Shown piece by piece: positions 43,754 to 51,769 of a stretch of 64,000 nucleotides of DNA. Numbering within the stretch: position 1 is the first letter of the stretch; each line of letters starts with the position of its first letter. A program made the translations under genes and the position numbers. The notes under the pieces were generated by a model. It saw nothing but the letters and a program-made list of their open reading frames with translations, did not search any database and was not told the origin of the DNA. The DNA comes from Candidatus Aldehydirespirator catecholifindens (GTDB taxonomy: Bacteria > Actinomycetota > Acidimicrobiia > Acidimicrobiales > Aldehydirespiratoraceae): positions 1 to 64,000 of the forward strand of contig JAPYNU010000057.1 of assembly GCA_028283245.1 (NCBI GenBank), in the 5' to 3' direction.

Positions 43754-45049
43754 GTGAGCGCTGAGCATGTCACCGGCAAGTTATCGTCATCGTTGGTGTC
43801 GGAGATTCAACGTCGCACCATCGCCGTGACCATGAGTTCGGTGATACCCACCTCAATGGCCATGGCTGCCGCGTTTGCCGCCTCTGCGGTGCTCGCCGAG
43901 GAGATCACCGGCAGCGCCACTCTGGCGACTCTGGCCGCCGGGTCAATGGCGCTGGGCAGCATGGCCGCAGCGGTTCCTTTGTCGCGCCGCATGGCTCGGC
44001 TGGGAAGACGCCGGGGTCTTGTAGCTGGCTGGTGGCTGGGCGCTCTCGGGGCGGCGATTGCTGTTCTAGCAGCGGTGTTCAATGTGTATCTGTTGGTGGT
44101 GGTGGGAATGATCGGAGTGGGCATCGGGCAGACCGCCAACCTGGCAGCCCGCTACGCGGTGGCCGACAATGCGTCCGAGGACCGCTTGGCGCGCTCTATA
44201 GGGATGCTGATATGGGCCTCCACCTTCGGGGCTGCTGCGGGACCGACGATCGCGCTGGGGGCTGTAGCCGACTTAGCCGGATTTTTCGGCTTTCCTGAAC
44301 TAGCTGGCCCTTACCTGCTGAGCACTGCAATGTTTGTGACCGGACTGGTCATCACCCACACCTGGCTACGCCCCGATCCGCTTGAGGTGCTCGGCACTAT
44401 CGGAGCCAAAGCCCCCAAACCAGAGTCGCCTTTCGTAGTGATCCGCCGGATCGCGGCTCTGCCAGCGGCTCGACTGGCCCTGCTAGCGATGCTGATGGGG
44501 CAGTTGGTGATGGTCGGAGTGATGACAGCCACACCGCTGCATATGACTAGCGGCGATCAAGACTTGGCTGTAATCGGTCAGGTGATCTCGCTTCACATTG
44601 TGGGTATGTACGCTTTCTCGCCGATTGTGGGATGGCTGGTCGACCGGCTTGGCACCCATGTCATGGTCACAGTCGGCGGGCTGACTTTGTTTGTCGGGGC
44701 TGAACTCGCTGGGCACACCAATCCTGAGCACAGTGCTGGTTTGTTCAGCGGGCTAATGCTTATAGGCATCGGCTGGAGTTGTGGACTGATCGCTGGAAGC
44801 ACGCTTTTGACCAACGCTTTTGCTGTCGAACACAGAGTGGAGGTTCAAGGTGCAGCCGACTTCGTGATGATTAGCGGCGGGGCTCTGGGTGCGATGTCAT
44901 CGGGTGCGCTAGTGGAACTGCTGGGATTTCAGTTGCTGAGTCACTATTCCGGCATTGCGTCTCTGCTGCTGGTCGCTGCTGCCGCAGGGGCCTGGTTCAA
45001 TGCACGCTTCAACCGCACACGGCTCACTCAGGCAACTCCATCGTCTTGA
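43754..45049 (+). CDS. MFS-type transporter
   Basis: A 431-residue major facilitator protein with about 12 hydrophobic segments. The loop-2/3 region reads PLSRRMARLGRRRGLVAGWW, and the central loop separates two six-helix halves. The start is GTG 43754; internal ATG codons at about residues 27-36 are alternatives. Its last 22 nt overlap the convergent 3' end of thiQ. The substrate cannot be inferred; a drug or metabolite exporter is the generic expectation. Confidence 0.85.
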   Translation: MSAEHVTGKLSSSLVSEIQRRTIAVTMSSVIPTSMAMAAAFAASAVLAEEITGSATLATLAAGSMALGSMAAAVPLSRRMARLGRRRGLVAGWWLGALGAAIAVLAAVFNVYLLVVVGMIGVGIGQTANLAARYAVADNASEDRLARSIGMLIWASTFGAAAGPTIALGAVADLAGFFGFPELAGPYLLSTAMFVTGLVITHTWLRPDPLEVLGTIGAKAPKPESPFVVIRRIAALPAARLALLAMLMGQLVMVGVMTATPLHMTSGDQDLAVIGQVISLHIVGMYAFSPIVGWLVDRLGTHVMVTVGGLTLFVGAELAGHTNPEHSAGLFSGLMLIGIGWSCGLIAGSTLLTNAFAVEHRVEVQGAADFVMISGGALGAMSSGALVELLGFQLLSHYSGIASLLLVAAAAGAWFNARFNRTRLTQATPSS

Positions 45050-46083
45050 TCGTCAAGAATGGCGATGCGATCAGGGTCAAGGCGGTAGCTGAGTTTCTCG
45101 CCGACCTGCGCTGGCTGCGGATCCATCACCACAAGTTTGCAATCACCAGGATCACTGCTTAGTACCAGTTCAAAACGATCACCGCGGAAACGCACTTCGC
45201 TCACCGTTGCCGTCAACGAATTCGTGGCGGTGAAATCTGTGGACTCAGTAGACGCTTCAAACTTAGGAGACGCTTCGTTGAGTCGCGAAAAGGCATCACT
45301 ACGAAGCAGTACCCGGCCCGCAGCAACACTGAGACACCCCCAAGGCACTTCACCGCGTGGTCCGACATTCACTAAATTGGTATGACCCAAAAATCTGGCT
45401 GTGTTGCTTTGTCGGGGATCACGCCAAACCTCCGCTGGGGTGCCGATCCTGGCGATCTGTCCCGCCCGCATCAAAGCCACCCTGTCTGCTACCGCGAAAG
45501 CTTCGTCGTGGTCATGGGTGACATGCAGCGCCGTCACGCCGACACGTCGCAGCACCGTGCGCAGTTCTGCGGTAAGTTGCTCACGACGGGGGCGGTCCAG
45601 CGACCCGAGCGGCTCATCAAGCATCAACAGCCGAGGTTCGGGGGCCAGCGATCGCGCTAACGCGACTCGCTGGGCTTCACCTCCCGAAAGCGTGGCGATC
45701 GACCGACGCTGATAGCCAGCCAGACCTACTAGATCAAGCACTTCTTCAACCCGTCGGTCGCGCCTAGGCGCGTCTAGTTTCTTCATGTGCAAACCGAAAG
45801 CCACGTTGGCTGCCACATCACGATGCGAAAACAGGGCGTGCTCCTGAAACATCAACCCAAAATCACGGCGATGCACAGGCTTTGCGTCTAGGTTCTCGCC
45901 GTTCCAACGAACCTCGCCGTCATCAAGTGGCTGCAATCCCGAAATGGCACGCAACAACGTGCTTTTGCCGCAGCCGCTAGGGCCAAGCACTGCAAGGATT
46001 TCACCGGTTGCTACTTGCAGATCCAATCCAGAGAGGGCAACAACATCTGCGAAGCTGACCTTGGCACCGGTGACTGTCAGCAT
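45028..46083 (-). CDS. thiQ: Thiamine-type ABC transporter ATPase
   Basis: A 351-residue importer ATPase. Walker A is GPSGCGKSTLLRAISG (about residues 34-49), the signature LSGGEAQRVALARSLA, and Walker B LLMLDEPLGSLD. A C-terminal TOBE-like regulatory domain (about 240-350) is present, as in CUT1/PotA-type ATPases. It is third in thiB-thiP-thiQ behind a TPP riboswitch, so thiamine or a thiamine precursor is the likely cargo. Its end overlaps the convergent MFS gene. Confidence 0.88.
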   Translation of the reverse strand: MLTVTGAKVSFADVVALSGLDLQVATGEILAVLGPSGCGKSTLLRAISGLQPLDDGEVRWNGENLDAKPVHRRDFGLMFQEHALFSHRDVAANVAFGLHMKKLDAPRRDRRVEEVLDLVGLAGYQRRSIATLSGGEAQRVALARSLAPEPRLLMLDEPLGSLDRPRREQLTAELRTVLRRVGVTALHVTHDHDEAFAVADRVALMRAGQIARIGTPAEVWRDPRQSNTARFLGHTNLVNVGPRGEVPWGCLSVAAGRVLLRSDAFSRLNEASPKFEASTESTDFTATNSLTATVSEVRFRGDRFELVLSSDPGDCKLVVMDPQPAQVGEKLSYRLDPDRIAILDDQDDGVA

Positions 46084-46101
46084 CTGCGAACCACCCGAGA
46101 C

Positions 46102-47763
46102 CTAGAAGACACCCGAGCGCGCATCGCCCCACAGATCCATCAAGAACACAACCAAAGCGGTGAGCACCATAAGCGAAACAGCCAACGCCATGGCTTGTCC
46201 TCTCAACGCGTCACCGGGAGTGCCCAGCAGCCTAAACAATGCCAGCGGCGCAGTCAGTGTCTCGGGCCTGCGAGGAATGAACGATGTCGCCCCGAACTCA
46301 CCAAGCGACACAGCAAAAGCGAACCCGGCACCGACTGCTGCGCCGCGTGCGGCAGCAGGTAGGTCTACCTCACGGCGTGCCCGCCAAGGCGATGCCCCCA
46401 ACATCGCTGCCGCTTCACGCACCCGGGGGCTGACACTGCGCAGCATTGGCACCAGTGTGCGTACTACGAAAGGAATCCCCACCACGGCGTGCGCTATCGG
46501 AACCACAATCACCGCTGTGCGAATGTCAATCGGTGGACGGTTCAGCACCAGCAAGAAACCCAGCCCGACTGTTACCGCCGAAGTGCCTAGCGGCAGCGTC
46601 AAGGTGACATCGGTTAGCCCCGCTACGGTGCGGCCAGTGAGTGAAGCTGAGCGCAACACCACGATGGCAGCCGCGCCACCCACCAGCAGAGCCAAAGCGG
46701 CGGCTGGCACAGCGAACTGCAACGAATTAGCCAGAGCAGCCAAAGCAGTGTCGGGCAGCAGGTTGACCCGCTGAGCCATAGCGCTGTAGTGACGCAACGT
46801 GTAGCTGCCGTCGCCTGCTATCAGCGAACGTTCAACTAGCAGCGCTAGGGGCAAACCCAGAACTAATCCCATAACCCCCAAGTTGAACATCAATCCGATG
46901 CCTCGATGTCGGGGGGCGGGCGCTGCCACGATTGCTGGTGCCGAAGAAGCGCGACGGCGCTCCAGCAGGATCGACACGATCACCAAAGCCAGCACTGCCG
47001 CAAGTTGTATGACGGCCAATGAGGCCGCAACCGACAAGTCGAGACGCACCACGGCTTGTCGGTAGATCTCGGTTTCGATGGTGGCGCGTGTTGGGCCTCC
47101 CAGGATTAGCACCACCCCGAAAGAAGTAAACGAGAACAAAAAAACGATAGCTGACGCAGCGGCCAGCGAAGGTGCCAGTCGAGGCAGCACAACATGGCGA
47201 AAAACCGCGAAACGTGAGGCACCCAACACGCGGGCTTGATCCTCAACGCGGGCATCAAGGCTCTCCCAATGCGCTCCGACTATGCGGAGCACCACCGCAT
47301 AGTTGAAGAACATGTGCGCCAAAAGGATCGCCCATATCGTGTGACGCAAGCTCAGAGCACCGTCGCCTGCTAGTCCGAGACGGTCGAATGTGCCTTCGAA
47401 CGCTGCCGCCACAACCACAGTCGGCAAAGTGAATGGCACCGTGGCCACAGCTCGCACCAACCGGCGACCACGAAAACGAAGCCGAGCCACCGCGGCGGCT
47501 GCGGGCAGCGCCACCGCCACAGTCAACGCTGTTGACGCTGCAGCCTGCCAGAAGGTGAACCAGATCACCGAGCGATGCGACGGCGAAGCGAAGACCTCGC
47601 CTAGGCCTCCAGCCGCCCCAGATCCTCCGAAGCCTCGGTGAATAACAGCAGCGACAGGCCACACAAAAAACAGCCCCATGAACAAGATCACCAAACCCGC
47701 AGGCAGCAGCACCCAGCTGTGGCGGGCTGCTGCGGCGAGTCTCGTTGTTGTCGGTTTCGGCAC
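46102..47763 (-). CDS. thiP: Thiamine-type ABC transporter permease (two fused membrane halves)
   Basis: A 553-residue permease with about 12 hydrophobic helices in two homologous halves, as in ThiP. The cytoplasmic EAA-type loops are visible in each half (VEDQARVLGASRFAVFRHV and VREAAAMLGASPWRARREV). The in-frame start is GTG 47763. A tandem 22-bp duplication places a strong-looking ATG (47785) in a different frame just upstream, so start selection is unusual. It is flanked by thiB and thiQ. Confidence 0.9.
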   Translation of the reverse strand: MPKPTTTRLAAAARHSWVLLPAGLVILFMGLFFVWPVAAVIHRGFGGSGAAGGLGEVFASPSHRSVIWFTFWQAAASTALTVAVALPAAAAVARLRFRGRRLVRAVATVPFTLPTVVVAAAFEGTFDRLGLAGDGALSLRHTIWAILLAHMFFNYAVVLRIVGAHWESLDARVEDQARVLGASRFAVFRHVVLPRLAPSLAAASAIVFLFSFTSFGVVLILGGPTRATIETEIYRQAVVRLDLSVAASLAVIQLAAVLALVIVSILLERRRASSAPAIVAAPAPRHRGIGLMFNLGVMGLVLGLPLALLVERSLIAGDGSYTLRHYSAMAQRVNLLPDTALAALANSLQFAVPAAALALLVGGAAAIVVLRSASLTGRTVAGLTDVTLTLPLGTSAVTVGLGFLLVLNRPPIDIRTAVIVVPIAHAVVGIPFVVRTLVPMLRSVSPRVREAAAMLGASPWRARREVDLPAAARGAAVGAGFAFAVSLGEFGATSFIPRRPETLTAPLALFRLLGTPGDALRGQAMALAVSLMVLTALVVFLMDLWGDARSGVF

Positions 47764-47784
47764 TCGTTGTTGTCGGTTTCGGCA
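47741..47784. repeat. Two-copy 22-bp tandem repeat at the thiP start codon
   Basis: A 22-bp unit beginning ctcgttgttgtcggtttcgg is repeated perfectly at 47741-47762 and 47763-47784. The gene-proximal copy supplies the in-frame GTG start of thiP, and the distal copy supplies an out-of-frame ATG. Confidence 0.95.
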
Positions 47785-47831
47785 TGGTCTGCGCTGTGAT
47801 CACGGAACCGGAGGTTCCCAGAGCAACACCT

Positions 47832-48995
47832 TCAGCGAAGCACTATCTCCACCCAGCGGTCGGTCCAAGCGTCACGCTGAGCCTCGACCTCAGCTGGATC
47901 CAAAATGAACGGATCCTCTGCGATCTCGGCGTGTGCCACAAACTCTGGTGGCAGGGTGGCAGCGGTGTTCACTGGGAATACGAACATGTTCAAAGGAACA
48001 TCGTTTTGGAATGTTTCACTGAGCATGAAGTCGATCAACGCTCTTGCGCCTGCTGGGTTGTCGGCACCTGCCAGCACACCAGCAAACTCAATCTGGCGGT
48101 AACAACTGTCAATTATCACCCCTGTGGGTGGATTATCGACAGGAGGATCAGCGAAGATCACCTCCGCAGGCGGGCTGGATGCATATGACACGACTATCGG
48201 CCGGTCGCCGCCGCCGACGGTGAACTCGCCGTAGTAGGCATCGGACCATCCAGAGGTAACTGACACGCCGTTGTCGCGCAGAGCAGCCCAGTAGTCCTCA
48301 TAACCTTCGCCGTAGCGGGCAATGGTGGCCAATAAGAACGCAAGTCCAGGCGAAGAAGTTTCGGGGCTCGGCACTACGAGCATGTCTTTGTAGGCCTCAT
48401 CGGTGAGGTCGTCGAGGTCGGTGGGCGGCGGCGTGTCGCCAGCGAATGCATCAATCCAGTAGTTGAGGCAGACATCGCCGAAATCGACGGGTGTTACCCG
48501 GTGCTGTGAGTCGAGCTCGAATCGGTCGGGCACATTTGTGAGCCCCGGTGATTCGTAGGGCTCAAAAAGATCGCAGTCCAAGCCTCGCTGCAAGAACGTG
48601 TTGTCGATACCGAACAGCACATCGCCGAGCGGTTCGCCGGCGGTAAGGCACGCTTGCGCTACTAAGGCACCGGCATCACCAGAGGCGAGTTGCTCTACTT
48701 CGATGCCAGTAGAGGATGTGAACGCTTCCAATGTCTCTGGAGAAACCGCGAACGAGTCGTGGGTGAGCAACGTCACGGTGGTTCCAGACAGGTCTTCGCT
48801 TCCTGTGCTGTTGCTAGCGTCGCTGTCAGTGTCGTTGTCGTTGCTGTCGCCGCAGGCCGCAGACAGAAGCGCCAGCGCTACCAGCGCCGCGACCACACTT
48901 AGAGCCTTGGGCAACTTGTGCCTTTTGCACGAAACCCTGTGCGCTCGCTTTTTGGGGCGCGCTTGTCGAACAGTGTTTGAGATTTGGTGATCCAT
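47832..48995 (-). CDS. thiB: Thiamine-type ABC transporter substrate-binding lipoprotein
   Basis: A 387-residue solute-binding lipoprotein. The signal region ends in LLSAAC (lipobox, Cys at about residue 47), followed by an Asp/Asn-rich tether. The mature protein opens with TVTLLTHDSFAVSPETLEAF and continues GDAGALVAQACL and DVLFGIDNTFLQRGLDCDLF, the pattern of ThiB thiamine-binding proteins. It is the first gene after the TPP riboswitch and starts at ATG 48995. Confidence 0.93.
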   Translation of the reverse strand: MDHQISNTVRQARPKKRAHRVSCKRHKLPKALSVVAALVALALLSAACGDSNDNDTDSDASNSTGSEDLSGTTVTLLTHDSFAVSPETLEAFTSSTGIEVEQLASGDAGALVAQACLTAGEPLGDVLFGIDNTFLQRGLDCDLFEPYESPGLTNVPDRFELDSQHRVTPVDFGDVCLNYWIDAFAGDTPPPTDLDDLTDEAYKDMLVVPSPETSSPGLAFLLATIARYGEGYEDYWAALRDNGVSVTSGWSDAYYGEFTVGGGDRPIVVSYASSPPAEVIFADPPVDNPPTGVIIDSCYRQIEFAGVLAGADNPAGARALIDFMLSETFQNDVPLNMFVFPVNTAATLPPEFVAHAEIAEDPFILDPAEVEAQRDAWTDRWVEIVLR

Positions 48996-49336
48996 GGGGT
49001 TCTTCCTCCGCTGGCATTACCCAGATCAGGTCGGCGGGTCGACACCGCTGTAGGTGCCCTCTCAGCCCGGCTGCCCCGAGCTCCCCGGTTTGTTGTTGTC
49101 ACAGCACTATAGAAGCAACCAGCGACACCTGCGCTCGGCGAGGTTCAACAGACAATGTGAAAATCAGTTCGGCTAATGTCACACCCTGTCTCTACGTTGT
49201 TGGGTCATGTCCCTAACCACATCTTTTGCACAATCTTTTCAAGCCGCTGCGCGCAGCCACTACATCGCACTTGCCTACCGGCTTGATGCGTTCACTCACA
49301 CGATTCAGCTGATTGCAGTGCTTGCAGCGTTGACGG
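48996..49336. other. Leader of the thiamine operon and upstream intergenic DNA
   Basis: A 341-nt gap before thiB. About 48996-49092 is the TPP riboswitch. From about 49093 to 49336 no gene, tRNA or clear repeat was found. The promoter for the thi operon should lie just upstream of 49092 on the minus strand. Confidence 0.6.
49003..49092 (-). ncRNA. TPP riboswitch (THI element)
   Basis: On the minus strand the leader reads GGGGAGC near the 5' end, then the invariant GGGCTGAGA (about 49058-49066), and finally ACCTGATCTGGGTAATGCCA followed by GCGGAGG. These are the conserved pyrimidine- and pyrophosphate-sensing elements of the TPP aptamer, in correct order and spacing. GGAGG at the 3' end, about 8 nt before the thiB ATG, serves as Shine-Dalgarno, so TPP binding would directly hide the ribosome-binding site. 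Confidence 0.95.
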
Positions 49337-49687
49337 TCAGCCCCAGCCGAGTTGATGCAGGGTTTTGTCGTCGATGCCGAAGTGATGGGCGACCTCATGA
49401 ACCACCGTGACAGTTACTTCATGGCGCAGTTCGTGCTCGTCATCGCAGACCTCACATATCGGCAGCCGGTAGACGGTTACCTGGTCGGGCATCACCATTG
49501 CGCCGTAATCTTGGCGCTCCGTCAACGGAATCCCCTCGTAGAGACCCAGAAGATCCTCGCTGGGATGCCTGTCGCGCACTACCACAGCAATGTTCTCCAT
49601 CATTTCGCCAAGCGCTGGAGGCATCGAGTCGAGGGCTTCGGCCACGAGCTGCTCGAAACGCTCGACATCAACTAGGAACACCATCAC
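49337..49687 (-). CDS. Small zincin-like metallopeptidase family protein
   Basis: A 116-residue protein of the short actinobacterial metallopeptidase family (Zincin_1-type). The zinc-binding motif HEVAHHFGID contains HExxH (about residues 96-100), with Asp/His residues after it as possible third ligands. There is no signal peptide, so it is cytoplasmic. The substrate is unknown. It is divergent from the UvrD-like helicase gene. Confidence 0.88.
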   Translation of the reverse strand: MMVFLVDVERFEQLVAEALDSMPPALGEMMENIAVVVRDRHPSEDLLGLYEGIPLTERQDYGAMVMPDQVTVYRLPICEVCDDEHELRHEVTVTVVHEVAHHFGIDDKTLHQLGWG

Positions 49688-49774
49688 CCACAGTAATGAC
49701 CGTCTGCATCACTGTGCCGACCACTGCTTGGAGATTGTCGTCTCGCCTAGTCGCTCGGCTTCTAAAGTTCACCG

Positions 49775-51619
49775 GTGACCCAAGCTGACCATCCGCTGCT
49801 TGAAGGCCTCACCGCAGAGCAACGCGACGCGGTAACTACCCGAGCCTCACCGCTGTGTTTGATCGCGGGTGCAGGATCAGGCAAGACCCGCGTTTTGACC
49901 CGGCGTATCGCCTGGCACGCCGACCAAGGCCACATAGACCCGCGGCGCACCTTGGCCGTGACTTTCACCCGGCGAGCCGCACGCGAGCTGCGATCTAGGC
50001 TGCGCCAACTGAGAGTCGCCAACACAGTGAAGGCTGGCACCTTCCATTCGATTGCGTTGGCTCAACTGCGTCGCTATGCCGCCGACTCCGACAAGCGCCC
50101 ACCCCTGATTCTTGACAATCCGGCCAAACTCATTTCCGAGTTGCATCCTTCGTCTGACCGTAGAACTGTTAGCAGTATCGTTAGCGAGATCAGCTGGTGC
50201 CGAGCCCGTCTGGTGGCACCTGAGGATTATCCAGCTGCAGCAAAGCCCGCTGGACGTCGTGCGCCGCTGGGGCACTCCGAGCGCTTCGTTCGAACATTCA
50301 CCGACTACCAGCAGGCCAAACGCAAGCGCAGAGTGCTCGACTTTGACGATGTGCTGACTCGAGCCACCGAAATCATGAAGTCGCAGCCTCGCCACGCTGC
50401 TGCACAACGCTGGCTGCATCAGCACCTGCTCGTTGACGAGTTCCAAGACATCAACCCGCTGCAGTTCGGTTTGTTGCAATCGTGGTTAGGCGACGACTCA
50501 ACTCTGTTGGTTGTGGGCGATCCTGACCAGGCCATCTACGGCTGGAACGGTGCTGACCCGAAGCTGATCGACTCGGTAGCGGAACACTTCCCAGGTTGTG
50601 CAGTGCTGCACATGCGCACCAACTTCCGCTCGACTCCTGAGGTGCTCGTCGCTGCGGGGCGGGTGCTGGGGCGGGAAGCTCAGCCAGCATTCCGGCCTGC
50701 TGGGGCAGAGCCCACCATCACAGTCTGTGACGGCGCTGATGAGCCCGACATCCTGGCTCGGCTGATCCGCCAACGACACCGACCCGGGTCGCGCTGGCGG
50801 CGTCAAGCGGTGCTGGCGCGAACTAACTCTCAGCTTGAACCACTGCGCCAAGCGCTTAAGCGACGCAATATCCCAGTAGCAGCAAGTAGCGAAACCGGTT
50901 TGCTGCGCCAGCCTGAGATCGCAGCCGTGCGTCAAGCCTGGGCAGGCAACGCCCGTCTCGCGTCATGTGTCGCCGACACCCGTCAATGGCTCAGCGAAAC
51001 CTCAGACGGATCCTCAGACGAATCCATCGCTGCAAGCAGCGGCAGTGTTACTAGCCGCAGAGGCACCAGAGCTACAGGTGTTGCCGGTGGTGATGGCGCT
51101 TTCATCAGCCCCTCCAGTAGCGACACACCTGCAGTTGAGGACAACATCAAGGCTTTCATTGAGGTGTTCTTGGAGTTTGCTGATGATCATCTGTCACTAG
51201 ACCCTGATGCCACAGCGGGTGCATTCTTCACTGCGTTGCGCTCCGATGATCGTGTGCTGGGCACCAGCGACGGTGTCGACTTGACCACATTTCACGGTGC
51301 TAAAGGCCAAGAATGGCCGGTTGTTTATCTGGTCGGACTTGAAGACGGTTATGTCCCAATACATCATGCCCGCACCTCAGAAGCCCGAGCTGAAGAGCAG
51401 CGTCTGCTACATGTGGCAATCACACGGGCGCAACAGGAACTGCATCTCCTCTGGTGCAATCAACGCCAGCGCGGCGACAAGATTTTCCAAAACGAGCCCT
51501 CACCGTGGGTTACGACAATCGCGGAAGGCATTCAAGCTGAATCTAGCCAAGTTGATCATGTAGCAGCCGTGGCCCGAGCCCGTGAGATGCTGCGCTCCCA
51601 ACGCGACAAGCAGCACTAA
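49775..51619 (+). CDS. UvrD/Rep-type DNA helicase (superfamily 1)
   Basis: A 614-residue SF1A helicase. Walker A is IAGAGSGKTRVLTRRIAW (about residues 29-46), motif II LLVDEFQDINPLQ, motif III GDPDQAIYGWNGAD, motif V TFHGAKGQEWPVVYL and motif VI HVAITRAQQELHLLW. It resembles actinobacterial UvrD2 but is shorter and lacks an HRDC domain; the 2B-domain region carries a Ser/Thr/Gly-rich low-complexity insert (about 405-445). The start is GTG 49775. It is followed by the DinG-like helicase. Confidence 0.92.
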   Translation: MTQADHPLLEGLTAEQRDAVTTRASPLCLIAGAGSGKTRVLTRRIAWHADQGHIDPRRTLAVTFTRRAARELRSRLRQLRVANTVKAGTFHSIALAQLRRYAADSDKRPPLILDNPAKLISELHPSSDRRTVSSIVSEISWCRARLVAPEDYPAAAKPAGRRAPLGHSERFVRTFTDYQQAKRKRRVLDFDDVLTRATEIMKSQPRHAAAQRWLHQHLLVDEFQDINPLQFGLLQSWLGDDSTLLVVGDPDQAIYGWNGADPKLIDSVAEHFPGCAVLHMRTNFRSTPEVLVAAGRVLGREAQPAFRPAGAEPTITVCDGADEPDILARLIRQRHRPGSRWRRQAVLARTNSQLEPLRQALKRRNIPVAASSETGLLRQPEIAAVRQAWAGNARLASCVADTRQWLSETSDGSSDESIAASSGSVTSRRGTRATGVAGGDGAFISPSSSDTPAVEDNIKAFIEVFLEFADDHLSLDPDATAGAFFTALRSDDRVLGTSDGVDLTTFHGAKGQEWPVVYLVGLEDGYVPIHHARTSEARAEEQRLLHVAITRAQQELHLLWCNQRQRGDKIFQNEPSPWVTTIAEGIQAESSQVDHVAAVARAREMLRSQRDKQH

Positions 51620-51670
51620 CCCCCCATCAATGAGTTGCAAGCGCTTGGAGTGACACAGCCGCGTCACGAT

Positions 51671-51739
51671 CATGCTGGGCTTGCTGCCATGCTGGGCTTG
51701 CTGCGCGATCTCATAGTGATCTCATCGTGATCTCATATT
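51671..51739. repeat. 17-bp x2 and 11-bp x3 tandem repeats between the helicase genes
   Basis: catgctgggcttgctgc is repeated perfectly at 51671-51687 and 51688-51704. It is followed by three 11-bp gatctcat(agt/cgt/att) units from 51707 to 51739. The DinG-like gene begins 31 nt later. Confidence 0.95.
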
Positions 51740-51769
51740 GGCTGCCCAGCTTGAGGCTGTGCCTAGGTA

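Noticed and set aside
47255-47803. Minus-strand ORF beginning MPKPTTT
   Set aside because: It starts with the same residues as ThiP because of the 22-bp duplication but continues in the wrong frame; kept only as an observation about the start site.
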